7,590 nt of DNA from Candidatus Bathyarchaeota archaeon (GTDB lineage: Archaea; Thermoproteota; Bathyarchaeia; Bathyarchaeales; Bathyarchaeaceae), in NCBI GenBank assembly GCA_026014605.1, contig JAOZIC010000069.1, positions 1-7,590 on the forward strand, given 5' to 3'. The notes beneath the pieces are model-generated. The model was not told the DNA's origin and did no database searches. It saw nothing but the letters and a program-made list of their open reading frames with translations. The position numbers and the translations under genes are program-made. This document shows, piece after piece, positions 1-5,375 of the stretch (its first letter is position 1; every line of letters starts with the position of its first letter).

Positions 1-104
1 ATGTAACGGAAAAACGTTGTGCAGCATGTGGATACGGAAAAACCACAAGAATCAGGCGCTGCTCATGGCAGACAAAAACCCTAAACAGGATAAAACTAGT
101 CTAA
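1..104 (+). CDS. rpl37e: Ribosomal protein eL37 (L37e), 3' fragment
   Basis: This is the last 33 codons of a gene entering from the left, read from base 3 to the TAA at 102-104. eL37 is a small zinc-ribbon protein of the large ribosomal subunit that contacts 23S rRNA. The visible part has the second zinc CxxC pair (EKRCAACGYGK), then the basic stretch TTRIRRCSWQTKT and the ending LNRIKLV. These match the conserved carboxyl half of archaeal and eukaryotic eL37, where RIRRYSWQ is usual; here the tyrosine is a cysteine. The first zinc pair and the start lie outside the window. In many archaea this gene follows an LSm gene, which cannot be checked here. A hairpin and T-run follow 32 bp downstream. 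The identification rests on a short piece, but the motif is distinctive. Confidence 0.85.
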   Translation, partial: VTEKRCAACGYGKTTRIRRCSWQTKTLNRIKLV

Positions 105-136
105 CCTGCCAAACATTTTTCATTTTTATTTTAGAC

Positions 137-165
137 ACCGCTTTTTCTTTAGCGGTCAATTTTTT
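137..165 (+). terminator. Hairpin plus T-run after the eL37 gene
   Basis: A perfect 6-bp inverted repeat, ACCGCT (137-142) and AGCGGT (151-156), encloses an 8-nt T-rich loop and is followed by six T residues at 160-165. It sits 32 bp after the eL37 stop on the same strand, as expected for its terminator. Archaea usually need only the T-run, so the hairpin may be a bonus or an RNA 3'-end stabiliser. Confidence 0.6.
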
Positions 166-257
166 GTTCAGACAATACTGCAGTTTTTCACACTTTCTTG
201 CTGCATATTAGTAGTCTAATAACAGTGGATTGTTGAAAACTAGGTTTTTTTCTGAAA

Positions 258-276
258 TTTTGTGCAGCACACAAAA
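258..276. repeat. Short inverted repeat in the eL37-acs spacer
   Basis: TTTTGTG (258-264) and CACAAAA (270-276) form a perfect 7-bp inverted repeat around a 5-nt centre. It lies between two convergent genes. It has no adjoining T-run on either strand, so it is not an obvious terminator. Its role is unknown; chance is possible in AT-rich DNA. Confidence 0.35.
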
Positions 277-310
277 CTGTGTTTAAAGTTCACACATACA
301 TTAGAGTACT

Positions 311-334
311 AAAAAGAGATAAAAAAATAAAAAA
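311..334 (-). terminator. T-tract terminator of acs
   Basis: On the minus strand, about 30 nt after the acs stop codon, there are closely spaced T-runs (T6, T7 and T5 interrupted by single A or short non-T bases). Oligo-T tracts are the standard archaeal transcription stop signal. Confidence 0.55.
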
Positions 335-362
335 GGGAAGAATGGAAGAAAAGCGAAGAATG

Positions 363-2291
363 TTACTTCTTCGTTAATCTTTGGAATTCTTCGAACGCCT
401 GTTTTGCTTCTTCTACTGAAGCTTTGTCTTCCAATGTGGAGATGTCACCGATTGATTGACCCGCAACAAGTGCTTTGAGGACTCTTCGCATGATTTTACC
501 GCTTCGAGTCTTGGGCAGTTTGGTGACAAAATAGATGTTCTCAGGCGTAGCAAATGGACCAACAGTGTTTCTCATGTGAGTTCGCAGTTCTTTGGCTAGC
601 TCATCGCTTGGGCTGATGCCTTCTTTGAGAACCGCAAAGACTACAATTGATTCTCCTTTGATTTCGTGTGGTTTGCTTGCTACTGCTGCTTCTGCTACTG
701 ATGGGTGTGAAACCATTGCGCTTTCAAGTTCAACTGTTCCAAGCCTGTGTCCTGCTACTTTGAGTACTTCGTCTGCTCGTCCTAGAAGCCATAGGTATCC
801 GTCGTCGTCTCGCATACAGTAGTCGCCTGCGTAGTATGCTCCTGGGAATCGTGTCCAGTAGGTTTCTTTGAATCGGGCTGGGTCCTTGTATACTGTTAGT
901 GCCATTCCTGGCCATGGTTTCTTGATTATTATGTAGCCTCTTACGCCGTCTGGTACTGGTTTACCGTTTTCGTCAACTACGTCTACGTCGATGCCTGGAA
1001 GCGGGAATGTTGCTGAACCTGGTTTAAGTGGAACAAGTCCAATTCCGGGAGCTGGAGAAATCATGATTCCACCAGTCTCTGTTTGCCACCAAGTGTCAAC
1101 AATTGGGCACCGTTCTCCACCGATGTTCTTGAAGTACCACATCCACGCCTCTGGGTTGATTGGCTCGCCGACACTTCCCAAGATAGATAAGCTGCTTAGG
1201 TCGTGTTTTTTGACCCATTTTTCGCCAAGGGCCATGAACATCCTGATTGCGGTTGGTGAAGTGTAAAGGGTTGTGATCTTGTAGTCTTCGATTATCTGCC
1301 ACCAGCGGTCTGGGGTTGGGTAATCTGGAGCACCTTCATACATGACGATAGATGCACCGTTAAGCAAAGGCGCATAGACAATGAAGCTGTGGCCTGTGAC
1401 CCATCCGATGTCTGCGTTACACCAGTAGACGCTGTCTTCTTGGATGTTGAAAACCGTTCTGTAAACCGAGTTAATGTAAACCAAGTAACCTCCAGTGCTG
1501 TGGACGATACCTTTTGGTTTTCCAGTAGTTCCAGAAGTGTACAGAATGAACAGTGGGTGTGTACTTTCAACCGGTAGAGGAGGCACCGTTTTCTCTTGGT
1601 GTCTTACAACGTCATGATACCAGACGTCTCGGCCTTCTTGCATTTCGATATCGTGGCCTGTTCGTTTGACAACTAGTACTTTCTTGACTGAAGGAGTGTC
1701 TTTCACTGCATCGTCAACAATGCTCTTTAGTTCAATGATTTTTCCTCGCCTAAAACCACCATCAGCAGTGATAACCACGTTCGCTTCGGTGTGATTAATT
1801 CGGTCTGCTAATGCTTGTGAGCTAAATCCAGAAAATACAACAGTGTGAATTGCACCCAATCTGGCACATGCAAGCATGGCTATTGGCAATTCAACAATCA
1901 TTGGCAAGTAGAACGCAACACGGTCGCCGTCTTTAACACCCATTTCCTGCAGGGCAGCGGCCAGCTTGTTTACTTCTTTGTGTAGTTGCAGATAACTAAG
2001 GGTTTTTTCTTCGCCGTCTTCACCTACCCAGTAAATGGCGACTTTGTTTCGTCTCCAATTCTTGAGGTGCTTGTCAACACACAAGTAAGATGCATTTAGC
2101 ATACCACCAGGGAACCATTTTGCAAAGGGGATGTCCCAATCTAATACGCGGTCCCAAGTGCTAAACCAGTCAAGTTTTCTTGCTTCTTGTTCCCAAAATT
2201 CTTCAATGTTATCAACGGATTTTTTGTAGGTATCCATATACCTTTTAATTGGCCAGTATTTTAATTCCACTGGAAGGGAGTCTGTACTCAT
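363..2291 (-). CDS. acs: Acetyl-CoA synthetase, AMP-forming
   Basis: This 642-residue cytosolic enzyme activates acetate with ATP to acetyl-AMP and then forms acetyl-CoA, AMP and pyrophosphate. Its length matches bacterial and archaeal Acs (about 650). Visible signatures of the adenylate-forming (ANL) superfamily are the phosphate-binding loop YTSGTTGKPKG (251-261), WWQTETGG (401-408), YYAGD (486-490), the hinge region GRADEVLKVAGHRLG (504-518) and the C-terminal PKTRSGK with catalytic Lys599. Residues aligned with the known acetate pocket are Val298, Thr299, Val374 and Trp402. The tryptophan closes the pocket and favours acetate over longer acids. Lys599 is the residue that acetylation inactivates in bacterial Acs. 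The start ATG (2289-2291) has AGGTGAT (2295-2301) as Shine-Dalgarno sequence and a TATA box upstream. The gene appears to be transcribed alone. Confidence 0.96.
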   Translation of the reverse strand: MSTDSLPVELKYWPIKRYMDTYKKSVDNIEEFWEQEARKLDWFSTWDRVLDWDIPFAKWFPGGMLNASYLCVDKHLKNWRRNKVAIYWVGEDGEEKTLSYLQLHKEVNKLAAALQEMGVKDGDRVAFYLPMIVELPIAMLACARLGAIHTVVFSGFSSQALADRINHTEANVVITADGGFRRGKIIELKSIVDDAVKDTPSVKKVLVVKRTGHDIEMQEGRDVWYHDVVRHQEKTVPPLPVESTHPLFILYTSGTTGKPKGIVHSTGGYLVYINSVYRTVFNIQEDSVYWCNADIGWVTGHSFIVYAPLLNGASIVMYEGAPDYPTPDRWWQIIEDYKITTLYTSPTAIRMFMALGEKWVKKHDLSSLSILGSVGEPINPEAWMWYFKNIGGERCPIVDTWWQTETGGIMISPAPGIGLVPLKPGSATFPLPGIDVDVVDENGKPVPDGVRGYIIIKKPWPGMALTVYKDPARFKETYWTRFPGAYYAGDYCMRDDDGYLWLLGRADEVLKVAGHRLGTVELESAMVSHPSVAEAAVASKPHEIKGESIVVFAVLKEGISPSDELAKELRTHMRNTVGPFATPENIYFVTKLPKTRSGKIMRRVLKALVAGQSIGDISTLEDKASVEEAKQAFEEFQRLTKK

Positions 2292-2336
2292 ACCATCACC
2301 TGTCTATGTTTTCTGAGCGAACACAAAATATTCCGC

Positions 2337-2346
2337 AAATATATCT
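2337..2346 (-). promoter_or_regulatory. Probable TATA box of acs
   Basis: The minus strand reads AGATATATTT here, preceded by the purine-rich CACAAA as a possible BRE. A start about 25 nt downstream would give a leader of roughly 20-25 nt that includes the AGGTGAT ribosome binding site. Confidence 0.55.
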
Positions 2347-2385
2347 TTTGTGGCGTCAACTGTTAAACACGCAGCAGCATACTTG

Positions 2386-2403
2386 AAAAATTTTTTAAAA
2401 AAA
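2386..2403 (-). terminator. T-tract terminator of tRNA-Arg
   Basis: About 27 nt beyond the CCA end of tRNA-Arg the minus strand has T7, then A6, then T5. This is a good archaeal oligo-T stop and separates the tRNA from the acs promoter. The A/T block is itself nearly palindromic. Confidence 0.5.
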
Positions 2404-2430
2404 CCTGTTTTTATTGAATAAATGTAGAAG

Positions 2431-2532
2431 TGGCGGACCCGCAGGGATTCGAACCCTGGATTTTCGGCTCCGAAGGCTTGCGCATCACTTTTTAGGTGAC
2501 TCGACGCCTTATCCAAGCTAGACTACGGGCCC
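2431..2532 (-). tRNA. tRNA-Arg(UCG), intron-containing
   Basis: The precursor is 102 nt including an encoded CCA (2431-2433). Removing a 24-nt intron leaves 75 nt plus CCA with a full cloverleaf. The acceptor stem is GGGCCCG with CGGGTCC (one G-U pair), the D stem GTCT with AGGC, the anticodon stem TCGGC with GCCGA, and the T stem CAGGG with CCCTG around TTCGAAT; the discriminator is G. The anticodon loop CTTCGGA gives UCG at 2471-2473, which reads CGA arginine codons and possibly CGG by wobble. Without intron removal the anticodon stem cannot form, because its 5' strand is split TCG/GC. The gene lies divergently from the DUF364-type gene and upstream of acs on the same strand. Confidence 0.93.
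2478..2501 (-). other. Archaeal tRNA intron at position 29/30
   Basis: This 24-nt intron lies inside the anticodon stem rather than at the usual 37/38 site. It folds into a strict bulge-helix-bulge. The outer helix is AAGG with CCTT, the central 4-bp helix is GCGT (exon 1) with GCGC (intron 3' part, one U-G pair), and the inner helix is GTCAC with GTGAT. The two 3-nt bulges, CG/A and AA/G, place each cut after the second base. This is the substrate form of the archaeal tRNA splicing endonuclease. Cutting at these bulges gives exactly the boundaries that the cloverleaf needs. Confidence 0.9.
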
Positions 2533-2558
2533 TTACCGACAATAGATATCAGCTTTAT

Positions 2559-2567
2559 GATTAAAAG
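2559..2567 (-). promoter_or_regulatory. Probable TATA box of tRNA-Arg
   Basis: The minus strand contains CTTTTAATC about 27-35 nt upstream of the tRNA 5' end (2532), the expected archaeal distance for a transcript starting at or just before the mature end. Confidence 0.45.
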
Positions 2568-2752
2568 ATAGCGGATTTTATAACCTGTTTTCTTTGGTGG
2601 CACGGCCTTTTTAGATTGAATTAGTCGCGTTTTTATGCTGTTTTGTTGTTGGTCCGAGATGTCAACTGGGTTTGATTATTGCAGACAAACATTTTCACTT
2701 GAATAATAAGCCACATAGTTTCAAAGAAGTTAGTAAGGAGAACCACGTTAAA

Positions 2753-2762
2753 CATATTTTAT
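2753..2762 (+). promoter_or_regulatory. Probable TATA box of the DUF364-type gene
   Basis: CATATTTTAT lies about 42-51 nt upstream of the ATG at 2804. A start about 26 nt further on would leave a leader of some 15-20 nt. No good Shine-Dalgarno sequence precedes the ATG. A strong AAGGAG at 2735-2740 lies upstream of this box and serves no visible start codon. Confidence 0.45.
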
Positions 2763-2803
2763 GTGAGAAGAATATGTTGTCTTGTGGTGTGTGTAGTTAA
2801 CAG

Positions 2804-3559
2804 ATGGCGTATAACTCAAACCATTGTCAGTACGAAGCTTTGCGTAACTGTTCTTTCCAGTTGGTGAAGTTGCTTGAGCTGGAAAACGAAATTGTGGATT
2901 GCAAGGTTCTAACACGTGATTGGGCAAATCTCCCATCCAACGAGTACGCGTTGATGCGCGGAAAAGAAGTCATACTGCACTGTGAACTGTGCTCGGTGTA
3001 TGGTCAAGTTTTCACTGATGCTCCTGTGCCTTTCAAGGGACTGGTAAAAGATGTTCTGAACTTGGATTTGAAAACCTCACAAAACCGTGCAGTTTTCTTT
3101 GCAGCACTAAACGCAATCATGCACCTTTCTGGAAGACTTCCCCGAACCGTTCACTGCCGCGGTGTAGACGCTGAAAAGTGTGGAAAACTGCTTGTTAAGT
3201 ATATTAAAACACGTTTTGGGGACGTGAAAATACTTCATGTGGGTTATCAACCGGGTCACATCAAGGAACTGGTTTGTGCGTTTAAGGACGTTTATGTTAC
3301 AGACATGAACCCACAAAATGTTGGAAAAACAAGATTTGGAATTAAAATTTTGCCAAGGAAACTGAACCCCAAGTTGATAAAAAAAGCCGACGTTGTTTGT
3401 ATTACTGGAAGCACTTTGATTAACGGAACTATGTTCTCTTTAATTGAAGAATGTAAACGGCAAAACACTCCATTTGTTTTGTATGGAGTCTCTGCTAAAA
3501 GTGCGGCCAAGTTTCTTGGTTACGACACGTTTTGTCCTCTATGTGGGGACGAAATCTAG
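2804..3559 (+). CDS. Probable DUF364 / heavy-metal-chelation-domain protein
   Basis: This soluble 251-residue protein has no signal peptide or membrane segment. The C-terminal half looks like a Rossmann-type DUF364 (PF04016) domain. It has a glycine-containing turn after a strand (ILHVGYQPGHIKEL, 143-156), an acidic strand end (VTDMNP, 165-170), ADVVCITGSTLINGT (195-209), which is the most telling segment, and VLYGVSAKSAAKFLG (225-239). The N-terminal 100 residues would be the paired DUF4213-like domain. Solved family members are proposed to bind metal, but no reaction is established. The protein is cysteine-rich and ends with CPLC (244-247), which could ligate metal. An in-frame TAA at 2798-2800 fixes the ATG as the first possible start. 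The gene converges on a zinc-ribbon gene with a 10-bp gap. The assignment is by recalled motif pattern only. Confidence 0.7.
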   Translation: MAYNSNHCQYEALRNCSFQLVKLLELENEIVDCKVLTRDWANLPSNEYALMRGKEVILHCELCSVYGQVFTDAPVPFKGLVKDVLNLDLKTSQNRAVFFAALNAIMHLSGRLPRTVHCRGVDAEKCGKLLVKYIKTRFGDVKILHVGYQPGHIKELVCAFKDVYVTDMNPQNVGKTRFGIKILPRKLNPKLIKKADVVCITGSTLINGTMFSLIEECKRQNTPFVLYGVSAKSAAKFLGYDTFCPLCGDEI

Positions 3560-3569
3560 CACACTATTT

Positions 3570-3815
3570 TTATTCGGTTTGTTTTTCTTCAGCCCAGAAC
3601 TTGAGGTAAACCTTGTTTTCGCCGAATGTTTCTGGCCCTATCATGTGTGTCCAACCGCAGTTTACGCATGTGAGCATTATTTGTTCTGGGGCGTTTCGTT
3701 CTGCTTTGAAGTTTGTGCTTTCGCATATTTCACATCTGATTTCGGTTCTCATGTAGTGTCGTAGGAAGTTGTTTCTTTCCGATTCACTATCGAAATGAAT
3801 GATGTGTTCTGGCAT
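3570..3815 (-). CDS. Small zinc-ribbon protein, unknown function
   Basis: This 81-residue protein has two CxxC knuckles, C28-E-I-C31 and C50-V-N-C53, 18 residues apart, which is the geometry of a zinc ribbon. The N-terminal part (HIIHFDSESERNNFLRHYMR) looks helical and is rich in charged residues. The tail after the ribbon contains GPETFGENKVYLKFW, a possible last strand. I do not recognise a named family. Such proteins may bind nucleic acid or act as small regulators or subunits, but nothing here decides it. A clear TATA box and intact frame with its own promoter support a real gene. A weak GATGA element lies about 8 nt before the ATG. It is convergent with the DUF364-type gene, whose T-rich 3' signal overlaps its last codons. 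Confidence 0.78.
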   Translation of the reverse strand: MPEHIIHFDSESERNNFLRHYMRTEIRCEICESTNFKAERNAPEQIMLTCVNCGWTHMIGPETFGENKVYLKFWAEEKQTE

Positions 3816-3885
3816 CGTTTGTCATCTTTTAGTTTTTCTACACTACTGAACTAACATTCATGCAACAACAATAATATTGATAATC

Positions 3886-3897
3886 TGTATATATACC
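3886..3897 (-). promoter_or_regulatory. TATA box of the zinc-ribbon gene
   Basis: The minus strand reads GGTATATATACA, preceded by CGAAA, a good BRE plus TATA pair. It predicts a start near 3862 and a leader of about 47 nt. The core GTATATATAC is a perfect palindrome, so TBP could bind in either direction; the upstream CGAAAG favours minus-strand use. Confidence 0.6.
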
Positions 3898-3958
3898 TTT
3901 CGAAAAACTGAACGATTATCCTATTAAATCAAAAAACATTGAACAGATTTAGGGAGCG

Positions 3959-4024
3959 AAACACCAAAACCAACACAAACCAAAAAAACACCAAACCCAA
4001 CCAAAAACCCAAACCAAACAACCA
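3959..4024. repeat. 66-nt tract of only A and C (G/T on the other strand)
   Basis: Every base from 3959 to 4024 is A or C. A single G at 4025 interrupts before five more A/C bases. The C residues come in nine short runs of two or three, separated by A-runs, without a fixed repeat unit. On the minus strand this gives nine GG/GGG runs, enough for two-layer G-quadruplexes. The tract lies between the zinc-ribbon promoter and the tRNA-Ile promoter. It is low-complexity DNA rather than a coding region; reading it on the minus strand gives an unconvincing W/F/V/G-rich peptide. Confidence 0.85.
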
Positions 4025-4039
4025 GAACACGCAAAATGC

Positions 4040-4047
4040 TTTAATAA
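4040..4047 (+). promoter_or_regulatory. Probable TATA box of tRNA-Ile
   Basis: TTTAATAA lies 27-34 nt upstream of the tRNA 5' end at 4074, the standard archaeal spacing. It sits just after the A/C-only tract. Confidence 0.55.
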
Positions 4048-4073
4048 ATGAACTAATTTTATGATGTGGTTGC

Positions 4074-4151
4074 GGGCTTGTGGCTCAGTTTGGCTAGAGC
4101 GTTCGGCTGATAACCGAAAGATCGAGAGTTCGAATCTCTCCAGGCCCACCA
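4074..4151 (+). tRNA. tRNA-Ile(GAU)
   Basis: This is an uninterrupted 75-nt tRNA with encoded CCA (4149-4151). The acceptor stem is GGGCTTG with CAGGCCC (one G-U pair), the D stem GCTC with GAGC, the anticodon stem TTCGG with CCGAA, and the T stem GAGAG with CTCTC around TTCGAAT; the discriminator is A. The loop CTGATAA gives anticodon GAU, which reads isoleucine AUC and AUU. All five pairs of each five-base stem form. No intron is present, in contrast to tRNA-Arg in the same window. Confidence 0.96.
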
Positions 4152-4180
4152 TTCAATTTACTTCCTGTGAATATCTTGCG

Positions 4181-4192
4181 TTTTTCTTTTTT
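4181..4192 (+). terminator. T-tract terminator of tRNA-Ile
   Basis: TTTTTCTTTTTT begins 30 nt after the CCA end on the same strand, the usual archaeal stop for a single tRNA transcript. Confidence 0.6.
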
Positions 4193-4206
4193 AGTTGCAC
4201 GTTTTG

Positions 4207-4215
4207 TTTATATCT
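4207..4215 (+). promoter_or_regulatory. Possible TATA box upstream of the Hdr gene run
   Basis: TTTATATCT is the best TATA-like element in the spacer. It would start transcription near 4235-4240, inside the first dyad element. It would leave a leader of more than 140 nt before the first gene. Weaker AT-rich candidates, CCATAAAATG (4321-4330) and CTTATTTATTT near 4360-4370, lie closer. Which is used cannot be decided from sequence. Confidence 0.3.
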
Positions 4216-4226
4216 AAATGGAATAA

Positions 4227-4245
4227 GTTACAATTAATGTGACTA
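4227..4245. repeat. Imperfect dyad, copy 1 (candidate operator)
   Basis: The sequence is GTTACAATTAATGTGACTA. Its first 17 bases form a dyad of the form GTnAC-N7-GTnAC (12 of 17 positions symmetric). A second copy with 14 of 19 identical bases starts 62 bp downstream. Paired dyads on about the same face of the helix, ahead of a gene run, suggest binding sites for a dimeric regulator. Confidence 0.4.
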
Positions 4246-4288
4246 TTTCTTGCTGCCAAAAAATATCGAATTATCACCATACAGAAAG

Positions 4289-4307
4289 GTAACGTTCATT
4301 GTGACTA
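4289..4307. repeat. Imperfect dyad, copy 2 (candidate operator)
   Basis: The sequence is GTAACGTTCATTGTGACTA and matches copy 1 in the GTnAC arm and in the whole TGTGACTA end. It lies 14 bp before the TATA-like CCATAAAATG, a position where an archaeal activator could bind, or where a repressor could act on the more distal promoter. Confidence 0.4.
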
Positions 4308-4421
4308 GAATTCCAATACTCCATAAAATGCAACCCAAAGTTTTACCCCAATTATCTTTCACTTATTTATTTGATGTAATACATGACTGCTTCTCGACTT
4401 AAAACAAACCATTTCATAGCA

Positions 4422-4541
4422 ATGGAATGTCCGTTTGGTTGTAGCCACCACACTTTTCCAAGACACTATAAGTTTTGTCCATACTGCGGCTCAAAGTTAG
4501 AGGCTCACAAAGAAAAAACTGAGGTAACCTCACGGATTTGA
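4422..4541 (+). CDS. Tiny two-knuckle cysteine protein (39 aa)
   Basis: This short ORF encodes a 39-residue protein with C3-P-F-G-C7, a His pair (9-10) and then CPYCGSKL with C19 and C22, the classic zinc-ribbon knuckle. The tail is charged (EAHKEKTEV). It is shorter than usual annotation cut-offs. The cysteine pattern and position, with its TGA 32 bp before the ferredoxin ATG on the same strand, support a real gene. An in-frame ATG at 4383 would add 13 residues (MTASRLKTNHFIA) and has only a weak TGAT upstream; an in-frame stop at 4377 limits extension. Neither start has a strong Shine-Dalgarno sequence. It could be a small regulator or a zinc-binding accessory of the complex encoded downstream; function is unknown. 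Confidence 0.55.
   Translation: MECPFGCSHHTFPRHYKFCPYCGSKLEAHKEKTEVTSRI
4520..4532. repeat. Perfect 13-bp palindrome at the end of the small gene
   Basis: TGAGGTAACCTCA has perfect 6-bp arms around a central A. It overlaps the last codons of the small cysteine protein and lies 41 bp before the ferredoxin ATG. The single-base centre is too tight for an RNA hairpin, so if functional it would be a DNA site. Chance is quite possible. Confidence 0.3.
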
Positions 4542-4573
4542 CCAAAAACAACTGTTTTTTGAAGGAGAAAAAC

Positions 4574-5326
4574 ATGCAATCCTCAAAACAATTTGCAGTA
4601 CCTGAAAAAAGATTCATCGCAGCCGACCTTGAGAAATGTACAGGTTGCGGAACATGCGAACTAATCTGCGCAATAAAACGTGAAAACGTGTATAGCCCTC
4701 GCCATTCACGAATAAAGATGCTGCGTTTGTATCAACTTCTTAACATGGCGGTGGTTTGTAGGTTCTGCGAAAATGCTCCGTGCGTAATCGCTTGTTCGCG
4801 TGACTGTCTTACCCAATCTGAAAGCACAGGCGTCATAATGGTTAACGAAGAAAAATGTGATGGCTGTGGTTGGTGCATGAAAGCCTGTCCGTATGGCGCT
4901 ATTACGTTAAATGTAGAAAAAGAAACAGTAATGGTATGCGATCTGTGTGACGGAGACCCCCAATGTGTTAAATGGTGTCCAGAAGAAGCGTTAGAACTGG
5001 TCACTCATGAAGCATTTAACGAAAACATCAGAAACGCCACAGCAAACAAGCTGATTAAAGAAAACATGAAGCTGTCAGAAATTTCCAGTGATCACCCTGC
5101 TCCGGAAAAGACAGAAAACATAGAGCAGTCTTTGAAGCTTCTGCTTGAGGCTTTTTCTGAGTATAGCCCAATAGAGATTCTTATCTACGGTATGTTTGTC
5201 AAGAAAAAACTTGGTTCTATAGTTCCCAAGTCACGAGGAAAAATTGAAAAAACTCTGGAATGGCTAAGCGATGCCATCGATTTTGTTGAAGAACACGAGG
5301 TTCCAACAGAATCTGCACCCAGTTAA
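4574..5326 (+). CDS. Four-cluster [4Fe-4S] ferredoxin subunit (HycB/DmsB-like)
   Basis: This 250-residue cytosolic electron-transfer subunit has four Cys groups: C22/25/28/32, C62/65/70/74, C95/98/101/105 and C122/125/131/135. The spacings match the 16-cysteine electron-transfer subunits of molybdenum/tungsten enzymes and hydrogenases (HycB, DmsB, PhsB, and the small ferredoxin partner of AOR-type enzymes). There is no Tat signal, so it stays in the cytosol. Residues 150-250 form an added charged, helix-rich tail without cysteines, possibly for docking. The ATG at 4574 is chosen because AAGGAG (4562-4567) precedes it; a TTG at 4538 overlapping the upstream stop is less likely. It would pass electrons between the Hdr/GltD-like subunits downstream and an unseen partner. 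The exact enzyme partner cannot be named. Confidence 0.88.
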   Translation: MQSSKQFAVPEKRFIAADLEKCTGCGTCELICAIKRENVYSPRHSRIKMLRLYQLLNMAVVCRFCENAPCVIACSRDCLTQSESTGVIMVNEEKCDGCGWCMKACPYGAITLNVEKETVMVCDLCDGDPQCVKWCPEEALELVTHEAFNENIRNATANKLIKENMKLSEISSDHPAPEKTENIEQSLKLLLEAFSEYSPIEILIYGMFVKKKLGSIVPKSRGKIEKTLEWLSDAIDFVEEHEVPTESAPS

Positions 5327-5348
5327 GTCTGTATTTTGGAAACAAAAC

Positions 5349-5353
5349 GGAGG
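5349..5353 (+). promoter_or_regulatory. Misplaced Shine-Dalgarno sequence before the HdrC-GltD fusion gene
   Basis: GGAGG lies 22 nt upstream of the first in-frame ATG (5376), too far for normal use. It directly abuts an out-of-frame ATG (5354) that opens an 11-codon ORF ending at 5389, overlapping the start of the large gene. An in-frame TGA at 5355-5357 excludes a longer protein start upstream. Confidence 0.45.
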
Positions 5354-5375
5354 ATGAACAAAAATATTACACCCA

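Noticed and set aside
17..211. 64-codon + strand ORF at the left edge
   Set aside because: It is out of frame with the eL37 tail, runs through the hairpin and T-run, and gives a phenylalanine-rich peptide from T-tracts.
592..1577. Several ORFs of 60-92 codons on both strands inside acs
   Set aside because: They are shadows of a full-length, motif-complete acs gene and have no promoter or ribosome binding site of their own.
2304..2516. 70-codon minus-strand ORF
   Set aside because: It reads through most of the tRNA-Arg gene, its terminator and the acs promoter, so it cannot be a sensible protein gene.
2431..2532. Split or permuted tRNA gene
   Set aside because: Both halves are in normal order with a short intron and a standard bulge-helix-bulge, so an ordinary cis-spliced tRNA explains everything.
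2748..2936. 62-codon minus-strand ORF over the start of the DUF364-type gene
   Set aside because: It overlaps the promoter and N-terminus of a better supported gene and shows no recognisable motif.
3444..3764. 106-codon + strand ORF
   Set aside because: It is antisense to the zinc-ribbon gene and out of frame with the DUF364-type gene; the hydrophobic, aromatic-rich sequence is antisense translation.
3949..4152. 67-codon minus-strand ORF
   Set aside because: It translates the antisense of tRNA-Ile and then the G/T tract into a W/F/G/V-rich string.
4538..4573. TTG start adding 12 residues to the four-cluster ferredoxin
   Set aside because: The ATG at 4574 has a proper AAGGAG upstream, and the added residues would be encoded by that ribosome binding site region.
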